Source: DATEVL01 sp035281845 (GTDB lineage: Bacteria > Chloroflexota > Anaerolineae > Anaerolineales > E44-bin32). Taken from it: a stretch of DNA of 64,000 bases. The position numbers and the translations under genes are program-made. The number at the start of each line of letters is the position of its first letter. Within the stretch, counting starts at the first letter, position 1. The stretch is from assembly GCA_035281845.1 (NCBI GenBank), contig DATEVL010000028.1, positions 22,571 through 86,570 on the forward strand, written 5' to 3'. The notes under the pieces are model-generated. The model had not been told where the DNA came from, did not search any database, and was given only the letters and a program-made list of their open reading frames with translations. Positions 49,139-57,333 of this stretch are shown here, piece by piece.

Positions 49139-49666
49139 TCAGCCAGCCATCAGCGCCGCCACCAGCTCACGACAAAAGCTGGGAATGTCGGGGACGACAC
49201 GACCCCATACCAGGTTGCCGTCACGGAACGCCGGCTGGTCGACCCACGTCGCACCGGCGTTGACCAGGTCGTCGCGGATCCCTAAAGAGCCGGTGGCGCG
49301 ATGGCCGGCCACGATCCCTGCCGAGATCCCCACCAGCCCGGCGTGACAGATCATGGCGACCGGCTTTCCCTGGTCGGAGAGGGCGCGCACCAGGCCGGTG
49401 ACGGCCGAAGAACGGCGCAGCTTGTCGGGAGCCCAGCCGCCGGGAACGATGATTCCGTCGAAGTCGTCCGGCGAGACTTCGGCGGCCTCCCGGTCGCTGG
49501 AGGCGGTCAGGCCTCCGCTCTTGCTGTGAACGACCTTCCCGGCCTTCGGCCCGACGACAGTCACCTGCGCGCCCTCTTCTTCCATGCGCATGAGCGGAAC
49601 CCAGAATTCAAGGTCTTCAAAGCCTTCCTCGACCAGAATGCAGATCCGTTTTCCTTCGAGTCGCAT
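49139..49666 (-). CDS. DJ-1/PfpI-family protein (YhbO-like)
   Basis: 175 residues. RICILVEEGFEDLEFWVPLM with its conserved Glu, SGGLTASSDREAAEVSPDDF, and the nucleophile elbow Cys in VAMICHAGLVGISAGIVAG near residue 107. Family members are called proteases, glyoxalases or deglycases; the real activity is debated and cannot be settled here. Last gene of the efp operon, 3 nt after the HAD-DinB fusion. Confidence 0.9.
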   Translation of the reverse strand: MRLEGKRICILVEEGFEDLEFWVPLMRMEEEGAQVTVVGPKAGKVVHSKSGGLTASSDREAAEVSPDDFDGIIVPGGWAPDKLRRSSAVTGLVRALSDQGKPVAMICHAGLVGISAGIVAGHRATGSLGIRDDLVNAGATWVDQPAFRDGNLVWGRVVPDIPSFCRELVAALMAG

Positions 49667-49669
49667 GGT

Positions 49670-50917
49670 TTACTCCATTTCCGAGGGGAGGTGCGACCGA
49701 TTCTGAATCCCCACCTCCGGCCAGACAGCGGCCTCCTGGCCGGCGGACCGCGGTTCGAAGCGGATCTTCGCCGCGTGCCGCAGGTCGTGTTCGGCCAGCA
49801 CGGCGATCCACTCCGAGAGAGTGATCGGCCCGAACAAGGAGTGCCGCGCCCGGCGATCCCACTGTTCCAGAGATAGGTCACGCAACGACTCGAGGACCTC
49901 CTGGCGAGCGGCGATGTACCCGCGGACCGCCGTCTCCGGATTCTCTCGGTCATAGGCCCGTTGCTGGATCCATTCATGAGTGTCGACGGAGGATAGGAAG
50001 GGGTTGTCATTCTCGAGAAACGCCTGCAAACGCGGCAGGTTGATTTCACGGTCGACGTCGCGAAGATGGCAGATGACCAGGAGCGGTGCCAGGCCGTCTT
50101 CTCCTTCCGCCCGGAGAAGTCCATCCTCCCCGAGCTGGCGGATCTTCGTCAGGAGGGCGGCAAGCTGCCCTTCCATCCTGGCGATCAGCGACTCCGGACG
50201 GTTCGCAGCGATCGGATCGCCGGCCGGATCGGTTTGAAGCCACCTGGCTGCCTCTCGAAGACTGCCGCCCGCCATCCCGTGCTGTGGCGTGTCGGAAACA
50301 TGGAAGACGGCCAAGCCCAAGGCCGCAGCCGGCGCAAGGTCCTCGGTCGGGTCATTGCCCACCATCGCCGCCTCGCCTGGCAACAGGCCGAGGCGCCCTA
50401 GCGCCTCCGCATAGTAGGACAATCGGGGCTTGGCGAAGTGGAAAGTCTCGACATCGGTAATGAGCGCATAGTCGAATGTGCCCACAGGCACGCCGGCCCA
50501 CGCCAGGCGAAACTCAATGGCAGAGCGGACCATAAGCGGGTTGGTGGCAACGGCGAGGTCGAGCCCTTTTGTGCGTGCAGCGTCTAGGAGCTCGGCAGCG
50601 CCAGGCTTGGGTTGGGTCAGGTACGCCAGCCTGGGGTAGGTCCGCGCATAGAAAGTCGAGACCACGGGGGCGACGTCCGCGTGAGCCGCACCGGTGGCGC
50701 CGAGAAAGGAATCGTAGAAGACATCCGCCAGCGATCGCTGCGGGTCGTTGCTCGCAAGCATCGCCTTCGTGCCGCCGAGGATCGCCCGCAATACTTCTTC
50801 CTTGGGGCCGAAGGCGGACAGGTCTCCGGCGAGCAGGTCGAAATAGGCTGCGATGAAACGGCCGACGTCGTTCTCCAGCAGCGTATCGTCCAGGTCGACG
50901 AGCAAAGCGCGGGTCAT
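49670..50917 (-). CDS. HAD hydrolase fused to a DinB-like domain
   Basis: 415 residues. The HAD part (about 1-235) has the nucleophile Asp in RALLVDLDDTLLENDVGRFI, motif II in LAVATNPLMVRSAIEF, the cap between them, and motif IV GEAAMVGNDPTEDLAPAAAL. From about 260 the protein becomes a DinB-like helical bundle (LLVICHLRDVDREINLPRLQ; GPITLSEWIAVLAEHDLRHA), with His ligands typical of metal-dependent DinB proteins. I see no stop or frameshift at the junction, so it is a true fusion. Function unknown. Confidence 0.82.
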   Translation of the reverse strand: MTRALLVDLDDTLLENDVGRFIAAYFDLLAGDLSAFGPKEEVLRAILGGTKAMLASNDPQRSLADVFYDSFLGATGAAHADVAPVVSTFYARTYPRLAYLTQPKPGAAELLDAARTKGLDLAVATNPLMVRSAIEFRLAWAGVPVGTFDYALITDVETFHFAKPRLSYYAEALGRLGLLPGEAAMVGNDPTEDLAPAAALGLAVFHVSDTPQHGMAGGSLREAARWLQTDPAGDPIAANRPESLIARMEGQLAALLTKIRQLGEDGLLRAEGEDGLAPLLVICHLRDVDREINLPRLQAFLENDNPFLSSVDTHEWIQQRAYDRENPETAVRGYIAARQEVLESLRDLSLEQWDRRARHSLFGPITLSEWIAVLAEHDLRHAAKIRFEPRSAGQEAAVWPEVGIQNRSHLPSEME

Positions 50918-51255
50918 CGGTCACCTGCCGGTCCGACCTGCGGCTGGAACCCCTCGTGGCACCGTCCGCAGCCGATCTCAGGTTCGGCGACCGTCGCCAG
51001 GCTCAGCAGGCAGTCGGCCACGATCTCGACCTTGCGGCCGAGGCCGAGCAGCCCGGGTCGGACCTGGGCGTGAAGCACGAGATGACGGCAGGCGTTGGCT
51101 TGAAGGATCCGTGGGACGCTGCACCCGGCGCACAAGTCGGGGGACCAGGGGCGGCTGCGCGGATTCAGGGCGATGAGCCGGCACTCCTGCCGGTTCCGGC
51201 CGCGGTGGAAATCCTCGAAGTAATGCGGGCACTCGCTGCCCGCCGGAGTGCGCAC
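50914..51255 (-). CDS. Conserved Cys/His-rich small protein, probably zinc-binding
   Basis: 113 residues from a GTG. Seven cysteines with several spaced histidines: SECPHYFEDFHRGRNRQECR, SPDLCAGCSVPRILQANACR, ADCLLSLATVAEPEIGCG, then RCHEGF. The Cys pairs suggest one or two zinc knuckles or an Fe-S site. I do not recognise a named family. It lies between efp and the HAD-DinB gene, with a 4-nt overlap into the latter. Confidence 0.65.
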   Translation of the reverse strand: MRTPAGSECPHYFEDFHRGRNRQECRLIALNPRSRPWSPDLCAGCSVPRILQANACRHLVLHAQVRPGLLGLGRKVEIVADCLLSLATVAEPEIGCGRCHEGFQPQVGPAGDR

Positions 51256-51269
51256 GCCGGCCGACGGGG

Positions 51270-51827
51270 TCAGACTCGCGTGAGGTACTGGCCGGTGCGA
51301 GTGTCGACCCGGATCTTGGCCCCGTTGTCGACGAACAGCGGTACCGCCACGCGCAGCCCGGTTTCGGTCGTGACCGTCTTGGTGGCGCCGGTGGCGGTGT
51401 CGCCTTTGAGGCCGACCTCGGCCTCGACGACCTTCAGGTCGACGGCGGTGGGCAGCTCGATGTCGATCGGCTCGTCGCCGTAGAAGGTCAGCTTGACCTC
51501 GAGACCCTCGGTCAGGTAGTCCACCGATTCGCCGAGGGCTTCGCCAGACAGGGTCGGCTGCTCGTAGGTCTCGGTGTCCATGAAATGGTAGAAGTCGCCG
51601 TCGTTGTACAGGAACTGAACGATGTGGTGATCGAGGCGCACGTCGCGCACGCGATCGCCCGAGATGAACGTCTTCTCCAAGACGCCGCCGCTGCGCAGGT
51701 CGCGAACTCGAGTGCGAATGGTGGCATTGCCGCGCCCCGGCTTATTGTGCGAGTACTCGAGGACCTTGAACAGGTTTCCGTCGATCTCGAAGGTCACGCC
51801 TTTGCGAAGGTCATTGACGTCGATCAC
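51270..51827 (-). CDS. efp: Translation elongation factor P
   Basis: 185 residues from a GTG. Three OB/KOW-like domains: MIDVNDLRKGVTFEIDGNLF, the tip loop EYSHNKPGRGNATIRTRVRD near residue 30, and FISGDRVRDVRLDHHIVQFL. It relieves stalling at polyproline. At the loop tip, where EF-P is modified, this protein has Arg (PGRG), not Lys as in E. coli or Bacillus. First gene of an operon with the Cys-rich, HAD-DinB and PfpI genes. Confidence 0.96.
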   Translation of the reverse strand: MIDVNDLRKGVTFEIDGNLFKVLEYSHNKPGRGNATIRTRVRDLRSGGVLEKTFISGDRVRDVRLDHHIVQFLYNDGDFYHFMDTETYEQPTLSGEALGESVDYLTEGLEVKLTFYGDEPIDIELPTAVDLKVVEAEVGLKGDTATGATKTVTTETGLRVAVPLFVDNGAKIRVDTRTGQYLTRV

Positions 51828-51862
51828 GCTCGTCGCTCGCTGAGGTTGAGATTGGACGAGGA

Positions 51863-51868
51863 ATTATA
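51863..51868 (-). promoter_or_regulatory. efp -10 element
   Basis: TATAAT on the minus strand, about 35 nt before the efp GTG; -35 weak. The heptamer array begins just upstream of this promoter. Confidence 0.55.
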
Positions 51869-51888
51869 ACGCCTGGGGATGGAGAGTG

Positions 51889-52041
51889 GAGATCGGCGAT
51901 TAGAGATTGGGGATTGGCGATTAGAGATTGGCGATTAGAGATTGGGGATTGGAGATTGGCGATTAGCGATTATAGGGATTGGGTTCGGCTGAGAGCTGAC
52001 AGCTGACCGCTGACCGCTTCTTCTGACCACTGACCACTGAG
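51889..52041. repeat. Heptamer array spanning the efp-dinG gap, about 22 units
   Basis: A single 7-bp phase is kept over 153 bp although the unit changes. GAGATTG/GCGATTA/GGGATTG types run from 51889 to 51972, then two transitional units, then AGCTGAC/CGCTGAC, then ACTGACC. The last unit touches the dinG stop codon (52042-52044). Confidence 0.9.
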
Positions 52042-54822
52042 TCATCCCCCCAACCAGCGAGCGACGTCGCGCGGTGCCTCGCGCATCGGCCCTTGCCGGG
52101 TGGTGCACGTCGGCAGGGACTTGAGGAAGAGCGCACCGTAGCGCTTGGTGAGGATTCGCCGATCGAGTACGACCACCGCGCCCCGGTCGCTGCGGGTTCG
52201 AATCAGCCTCCCGAATCCCTGCCGGAAGCGCAAGATCGCCTCGGGGAGGGAGTATTCGTCGAAAGGCGATTCGTAGGTCTCGGAGCGCGCCGAAATGATC
52301 GGATCGGTCGGGACGTCGAACGGCAGGCGCACCATCACCAGCACCGACAGCGCTTCGCCCGGTACGTCGACTCCTTCCCAGAAGGAGCGCGTCCCCAGCA
52401 AGACGGCCTGCTCGTCGCTGCGAAAGGACTCGAGCAAGGCATGACGCGAGACGCCCTCGTCCTGTTCGTACAGGGTGATTCCTTCGCGCGCCAGTGGATC
52501 GGTCAGTGCGCGCCCGGTTCGGCGAAGCTGGTCGTTCGAGGTGAACAGCACCAGGGTCCTTCCCCTCGTGGCGCGCGCCAGGGCGATCAGGCAGCGCTCG
52601 ACGCTTTGTTGATAGGCCTGGCGGTCGTTGGGTTCGGGGATGTCGTTGGCCAGGTAAAGCAGGGTCGACGTTTCATAATCGAACGGCGACCCCAGCGCGA
52701 GCTCGTCGGCGCTATCTGCGTGCAACCGCTTCTTCAGATAGTTGAACTCGCCGGCGGCCGTCAGCGTGGCCGAGGTCAGAATGACGGCGTCCTTCTCGTT
52801 CCACAAGTGCTTTTCGACCAGCGGGCCGATGGCCAACGGGGCGGCCCGAAGAGAGAGGCGGCGCCGGTCGGATCCCATCTCCGCCCAGTAGATCGTTGCC
52901 GGATCCGGCTCGAAGATGAAGTGGTCGACCAAATCGTAAATCTGGTGAAGGGTGCGGGCCGTCGCTCGCAGCGCGCTAGCCAGGTCGCTGTTGGGCGAGG
53001 CGCCGTCTCCGTAACCGGCGAGGGCGTCGCCCATCTCGGTGACTCCGGCGGTGATCTCAGCCAGGTGGGGCCGCGTCTCGTCCCAAGCGACCTCGACCGG
53101 GGACCACGCCGGAAGGGAGCGGAGCGCCGGCACGAGTCGCACCTGGAGGCTGTACTGGGAGGCGGCCTCCTCGGGATGGGTGCCCACCAGGAACTCGGCC
53201 AGGTTGGCAAAGACTCCGTTCCAACCGAGCAGCGACTCCTTGCAGCTTTCCTCCAGTCGCTCTGCCGCCTTCGCCAGCAGTCGGGCGGCGGCCTGGGGAA
53301 GGACGCGGCGGGCGATGGCCGCGGCCTCGGGCAACAGGGCATTGGGCGCGCCGACGAGCTCGCGCAAGGTGCGCGGCAGATCCCCTTCGTTGATGCGGGC
53401 GGTCATGCCCGAAGTCGTCGCCGCTTCCAGGTGATGTCCTTCGTCGATGATCAAATGCTGGAACCCCGGCAACACGCGATTGCCGGACTGGATGTCCGCC
53501 ATCAACAAGGCATGATTGACGACCAGGACGTGCGACGCTTCTGCCCGCGTGCGGGCGAGGTAGAAGGCGCAGGCGCCCCCCGTGCGTTCGGCACAGGCGT
53601 CGAGGGTGCACTCTTCATGTTCCGCGGAGATCCGTCCCCAGGCCGTGAGCTCCGCCGGCCCGCTCAGGCTCAGGTCGATTCGCTCGCCCGTACCGCCCTT
53701 GGACAGCCAGACGAGCACCTTGGCCAAGACTCGCATCTCCTCCGGGGCCCGGGGCTGCATTCGCCGCAGCGCGTCCAGGCGCGCAGGACAGAGATAGTTG
53801 GCCCGGCCCTTGAGCACAGAAGCCTTCAGCTCGTCCCCGAGGATCTGCTGGAGAGCCGGGATGTCCTTGCGGATCAACTGATCCTGCAAGTTGATCGTGT
53901 TGGTCGACACGACGACGCGGCGGCCGTTGCGCGCGGCCCACAGGAAGGCCGGTACCAGGTACGCCATCGACTTTCCCGTGCCGGTCCCGGCCTCGACCAG
54001 CAAATGCTTACCGCTCGACAGCGCTTCGGCGACCGCCCGAGCCATCCGAGTCTGCTGTGGGCGGTGTTCATACCCCGGCTGGAGGCGCGCCAATTCCCCT
54101 CCGGGCTCGAGAATAGCGGCAGCATCGTCCGGGTTGACCGGCTGAGGGGTTTCGCTGGGCTCCAAGGGGCGGGACGGGGCGGATTCGCCTTTTCCCTTTG
54201 CACTCTTCTCGGGGAAATGCGAGCCTGGAATGACTCCCGCCCGCTCGGCGGCCATCTCGAACGCGGGTCCCGCCCCCCAATCGAGGTTCGAGCCCAGCTC
54301 GACGATCTCACTCAGGACGTCGGCGGGAAGCTCGGCCGCGCGGTCGAGCAGGCGCACGAAGATCTGATGCGTGGTGCGGGCGTCCTCCAGGCCGCGATGT
54401 GCGATCCGGGGCACGACCCCCAACACTTGCGCCAAGGAGGACAGTCGATAGCGTCCGGCCGTCGGGAGGATGACCGACGCCAGGTCGTAGGTGTCCATGG
54501 CCTGATTCTGGCGGAAGGGCGTGTGACGCTCGAGGAAGCGCAAGTCAAACCCAATGTTGTGACCGAGCAGCGGCAGATCGGCCACGAACTCGATCAGCTC
54601 GGGTAGGACGCGCGAGAGCCGCGGCGCGCTGGCGAGCATGGCGTCGGTGATCCCGGTGAGCTGGCTGATGTAGGGAGGAAGCGGCCGCCCGGGATTGACC
54701 AGGCTGGACCATTCCGCCTCCACCCGAGCGCCGTGAAAGCGAACGGCGCCGATCTCGATGACCGTATCGAGGTTCGGATCGAGGCCGGTTGTCTCGAGGT
54801 CGAGCGCGACGATGGGCTTCAT
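52042..54822 (-). CDS. dinG: DnaQ-like exonuclease fused to DinG-family helicase
   Basis: 926 residues from the ATG at 54822. N-terminal DEDDh exonuclease (about 1-180): IVALDLETTGLDPNLDTVIE, LLGHNIGFDLRFLERH and HRGLEDARTTHQIF. Then an XPD-like helicase: Walker A LLVEAGTGTGKSMAYLVPAF near 280, Fe-S-type cysteines (YLCPARL; ECTLDACAERTGGACAFYLA), DEGH in LIIDEGHHLEAATT and motif VI in RFRQGFGRLIRTRSDRGAVV. The Bacillus DinG-type fusion of nuclease and helicase. It unwinds 5'-3' at R-loops or forks; exact role here unknown. A TTG at 54834 lies too close to the -10 to be the start. Confidence 0.95.
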   Translation of the reverse strand: MKPIVALDLETTGLDPNLDTVIEIGAVRFHGARVEAEWSSLVNPGRPLPPYISQLTGITDAMLASAPRLSRVLPELIEFVADLPLLGHNIGFDLRFLERHTPFRQNQAMDTYDLASVILPTAGRYRLSSLAQVLGVVPRIAHRGLEDARTTHQIFVRLLDRAAELPADVLSEIVELGSNLDWGAGPAFEMAAERAGVIPGSHFPEKSAKGKGESAPSRPLEPSETPQPVNPDDAAAILEPGGELARLQPGYEHRPQQTRMARAVAEALSSGKHLLVEAGTGTGKSMAYLVPAFLWAARNGRRVVVSTNTINLQDQLIRKDIPALQQILGDELKASVLKGRANYLCPARLDALRRMQPRAPEEMRVLAKVLVWLSKGGTGERIDLSLSGPAELTAWGRISAEHEECTLDACAERTGGACAFYLARTRAEASHVLVVNHALLMADIQSGNRVLPGFQHLIIDEGHHLEAATTSGMTARINEGDLPRTLRELVGAPNALLPEAAAIARRVLPQAAARLLAKAAERLEESCKESLLGWNGVFANLAEFLVGTHPEEAASQYSLQVRLVPALRSLPAWSPVEVAWDETRPHLAEITAGVTEMGDALAGYGDGASPNSDLASALRATARTLHQIYDLVDHFIFEPDPATIYWAEMGSDRRRLSLRAAPLAIGPLVEKHLWNEKDAVILTSATLTAAGEFNYLKKRLHADSADELALGSPFDYETSTLLYLANDIPEPNDRQAYQQSVERCLIALARATRGRTLVLFTSNDQLRRTGRALTDPLAREGITLYEQDEGVSRHALLESFRSDEQAVLLGTRSFWEGVDVPGEALSVLVMVRLPFDVPTDPIISARSETYESPFDEYSLPEAILRFRQGFGRLIRTRSDRGAVVVLDRRILTKRYGALFLKSLPTCTTRQGPMREAPRDVARWLGG

Positions 54823-54837
54823 GGAGCGGGGCAAGTC

Positions 54838-54843
54838 ATTATA
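54838..54843 (-). promoter_or_regulatory. dinG extended -10 promoter
   Basis: TGCTATAAT on the minus strand (extended -10), 15 nt before the ATG. No good -35, as allowed for extended -10 promoters. Leader of about 8 nt. Confidence 0.6.
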
Positions 54844-55006
54844 GCATCCCCTCGCTCAAACGTGCTAATTCTCCGCTTGGCGGGGGAGGCCGGGCCCTGA
54901 CGGTGGGAAGGGCGGGTGGACAGCCGAGCGGGAGTGGTAGCATGGTACTCTCGCCTGGTACCGTAGAACCTTCCATGGGAACCGATGCACGTGTTCGGTG
55001 TTTTGC

Positions 55007-55660
55007 ATGACGAGTGAGCCTCGGGCTGCGGTGGCGGTCTCTGGGACCGATCACGGCGATGAGCTGGACCTGGTCCAGCAGGCGGCCAGCGACGCCGAAG
55101 CCTTCGGGGTTCTCTATGAGCGGCACGTTCGCCGCATTTACAACTACATCTACTACCGGACAGGCAATCACCACGATGCCGAGGACTTGACGGCGCGGGT
55201 GTTCCAGCGGGCGCTGGGTCACGTCGGGAAGTTCGAAGACAAAGGCGTCCCCTTCTCGGCCTGGCTGTACCGGATCGCGCACAACCTGGTGGCCAACTGG
55301 CACCGCGACCGGAGTCGGCGACCGACGGTCCCGCTGGAGGATCATCTGCTCCCGTCGGGATCCGGATCGCACCCGGAGGCCGTCGCCGTCGCCTCGGAGG
55401 AGCAAGGGTTCCTGATGGAGGCCGTCCGTCGACTGCCGGAGGACCGGCAACAACTGCTGATCCTCAAGTTCGTCGAGCGGCTGTCGAACGCGGAGATCGG
55501 CGTGATCATGGGCAGGACGGAAGGCGCCATCAAGAGCCTTTATCACCGGACGCTGAACACCCTGCGCGACGAACTCGCCGGGCAGGGCGGGGAAAAGGCC
55601 GAGAGGCAAAGCGATTCAGGATTATCTGCGCGAGCTGGCGGGACCGAAGGAGCAAGTTGA
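55007..55660 (+). CDS. ECF-family RNA polymerase sigma factor
   Basis: 217 residues from the ATG at 55007. Region 2: DAEAFGVLYERHVRRIYNYI, GNHHDAEDLTARVFQRALGH, then SAWLYRIAHNLVANWHRDRS. Region 4: AVRRLPEDRQQLLILKFVER, SNAEIGVIMGRTEGAIKSLY. A 25-residue Ser/Gly-rich tail follows. It probably controls its own operon together with the small membrane protein that overlaps its end. No promoter motif of its own is evident. Confidence 0.92.
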   Translation: MTSEPRAAVAVSGTDHGDELDLVQQAASDAEAFGVLYERHVRRIYNYIYYRTGNHHDAEDLTARVFQRALGHVGKFEDKGVPFSAWLYRIAHNLVANWHRDRSRRPTVPLEDHLLPSGSGSHPEAVAVASEEQGFLMEAVRRLPEDRQQLLILKFVERLSNAEIGVIMGRTEGAIKSLYHRTLNTLRDELAGQGGEKAERQSDSGLSARAGGTEGAS

Positions 55661-55662
55661 AG

Positions 55663-55959
55663 ATGGGCGTCGGATTCGGAACGCGGCGGTTGAAGCCCTC
55701 AGAGCTGGAAGCCTGGCTGGGCCAGGTGATGGTGCCGGTCGAGCCTGGGGAGCGATTTGCCCGGCGACTGCGGGCGAAGCTCGTCGAGCTTCGAGGAGCT
55801 CGCCCAACGCGCGGATGGGTGACGTTGCTGGCAGGCGTAGCGGTTGTTCTGGCGGCGGCCATTTGGCTAGGCGCCGCCGTCCGCCTGGTCCTGGCGGGGT
55901 TGGCCATCTTCGGGGTGATCGCGAATCGAAGGCGGAGGGGGAAGACGGACCCGACCTAG
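55663..55959 (+). CDS. Small membrane protein coupled to the ECF sigma factor
   Basis: 98 residues from the ATG at 55663; a TTG at 55657 overlapping the sigma stop is possible. A soluble N-terminus (LKPSELEAWLGQVMVPVEPG, ERFARRLRAKLVELRG) precedes one or two hydrophobic segments (GWVTLLAGVAVVLAAAIWLG; VRLVLAGLAIFGVIANRRRR). The gene order suggests an anti-sigma factor or membrane anchor, but no zinc-binding anti-sigma motif is present. Confidence 0.7.
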   Translation: MGVGFGTRRLKPSELEAWLGQVMVPVEPGERFARRLRAKLVELRGARPTRGWVTLLAGVAVVLAAAIWLGAAVRLVLAGLAIFGVIANRRRRGKTDPT

Positions 55960-56056
55960 GGGCACGCCACTCCGACGTTGTGTGACCAGCATTCCTGGCG
56001 GCGGCAACATCATCGGCGGGACGGACGCCGGGTTGTCGTTGGACAGAACCTGATAT

Positions 56057-56080
56057 AGGGGCGCAGCGTGCTGCGCCCCT
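56057..56080 (+). terminator. Terminator-like hairpin after the sigma operon
   Basis: Eleven-bp arms AGGGGCGCAGC and GCTGCGCCCCT with a 2-nt loop, about 100 nt past the membrane-protein stop. Similar TAGGGGCGCAGC hairpins are common dispersed repeats, so it may instead be a repeat copy. Confidence 0.55.
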
Positions 56081-56170
56081 ACATGTTGACCTTGAGGCAA
56101 CGCTGGGGTGCGCTCAGGGTGAACCCGAGGGAGTGCCCGCAGAGCAAGGCGCCATGCGCCGGAATCATTA

Positions 56171-56193
56171 CGGCCGGGTCATCGACCCGGCCG
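56171..56193 (-). terminator. Hairpin after the sufR operon
   Basis: Ten-bp arms CGGCCGGGTC and GACCCGGCCG with a 3-nt loop, 45 nt past the stop of the minus-strand SufT-like gene. Confidence 0.55.
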
Positions 56194-56237
56194 CTCGATT
56201 TCCAAAGACACTCCGAAAGAGTCGCCGCAGGCCGCTG

Positions 56238-56582
56238 TCAGAAACCCCAGGCTGCGCCGGCGCCTTCTTCCATGTAGCTGGGGTCCCACATCTCTATGCC
56301 GAGCTCGATGCGCGCCGGCTTGCCGGCACCCTCCTCGGCCTTGACGCGGGCCATCTCGAGCAACGCCGGACCGTAAGGGCAAAAGGGCGTCGTCAGTATC
56401 ATGCGCACCTGAATCTCGCCCTCGTTCTCCCGAACCTCCCGCACCAGACCGAGCTCGATCACATTCAGGCCGATTTCCGGATCGACGACCTCGCGCAGCG
56501 CCGCCCGCACACCTTCGGCGGCCTTGGGATCGGTGGAGTCGATCTCCCAGGCGTTGGCAGGAGCTGTCTCAGTTTCAGCCAT
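56238..56582 (-). CDS. Metal-sulfur cluster assembly factor (MIP18/SufT-PaaD family, DUF59)
   Basis: 114 residues. EGVRAALREVVDPEIGLNVI is the family start, followed by ELGLVREVRE and the reactive Cys in MILTTPFCPYGPALLEMAR near residue 67. Such proteins help deliver Fe-S clusters to target proteins. Its start lies within the sufR end (8-nt overlap), so it is cotranscribed with the regulator. The C-terminal EEGAGAAWGF is a short extension. Confidence 0.9.
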   Translation of the reverse strand: MAETETAPANAWEIDSTDPKAAEGVRAALREVVDPEIGLNVIELGLVREVRENEGEIQVRMILTTPFCPYGPALLEMARVKAEEGAGKPARIELGIEMWDPSYMEEGAGAAWGF

Positions 56583-57219
56583 CGACAGGGGCCTCCGTTT
56601 GCGGTACAGCCAGCGTCACCGAGAAGGTGCAGTGGACATCGCCGTCGAGCAGGCAAGTCACCCGTTCGACCGGGAGCGAGAGCGCAGTGGCGATGAAGGA
56701 TTGGTCGATCATGCAGATCTCACGGTGTTGCTGGCCGATCCGAAAGTAGGGACAGCTCAACTCGCGGATGAGCACGTGGTCACCGTCGCGTTGGAGATCG
56801 GCGCTGAAGCCCTCGTCCGTCAGGAGCTGGACAAGCCGGTCGAGCCGCTGGGGAAGGGAAAGCGGTTGGAGTTCGGAAGCATAACTGTCGGCCATCGATT
56901 GGGCGACGCCCGACATTACATCGCCGACCTCGGACTCCGGCATCCGCTCCTTCATCTCCGCGAACAGCCGTTGTGAAAGGTGGAAGTAGCGGGAGGGGAA
57001 GTGATCGAGCCCGCTGTCGGAAAGCGAGAACACGTGGCGCGGCCGACCCACCCCGTGGCGGACTTCATCTGTCTGGATCAGCCCTTCGGCTTGTAGGTTG
57101 GCCAAGTGATGCCGCACGGAAATAGGGGAAACCCCGGAGGCTTCCGCCAGCTCGTTGACGGTACAACGACCGCGGCCGTGCATCGTCCTCAGGATCGTCT
57201 CTCGGGTCCCAGTGCTCAT
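56575..57219 (-). CDS. sufR: SufR-type iron-sulfur repressor
   Basis: 214 residues from the ATG at 57219. N-terminal winged helix: CTVNELAEASGVSPISVRHH, LANLQAEGLIQTDEVRHGVG, then RPRHVFSLSDSG. The C-terminal half carries four cysteines in ELSCPYFRIGQQHREICMID and VERVTCLLDGDVHCTFSV, the pattern that holds the cluster in SufR. With a cluster bound it should repress suf; loss of the cluster would release it. Divergent from sufC across a 190-bp AT-rich region. Confidence 0.93.
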   Translation of the reverse strand: MSTGTRETILRTMHGRGRCTVNELAEASGVSPISVRHHLANLQAEGLIQTDEVRHGVGRPRHVFSLSDSGLDHFPSRYFHLSQRLFAEMKERMPESEVGDVMSGVAQSMADSYASELQPLSLPQRLDRLVQLLTDEGFSADLQRDGDHVLIRELSCPYFRIGQQHREICMIDQSFIATALSLPVERVTCLLDGDVHCTFSVTLAVPQTEAPVDG

Positions 57220-57228
57220 AGCCTGAGA

Positions 57229-57258
57229 AGTATAGCACGAGCGGGACGGACATGTCAA
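57229..57258 (-). promoter_or_regulatory. sufR promoter
   Basis: Minus-strand TTGACA (57258-57253), 18-nt spacer, TATACT (57234-57229), 9 nt before the sufR ATG: leaderless type. The -35 lies in the 11-bp sequence AAATATTGACA, mirrored at the opposite promoter. Confidence 0.8.
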
Positions 57259-57333
57259 TATTTTTGATAAATATCTTGAAAATCACCCAAGATAATGAAA
57301 TGGTGTATATTTTAGATATATATGATACAAATA

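Noticed and set aside
52093..54606. Open frame of 837 codons on the plus strand
   Set aside because: It lies wholly opposite dinG, which has all helicase and nuclease motifs. High GC leaves long antisense frames open. Composition is Arg/Gly/Gln-rich with no domain.
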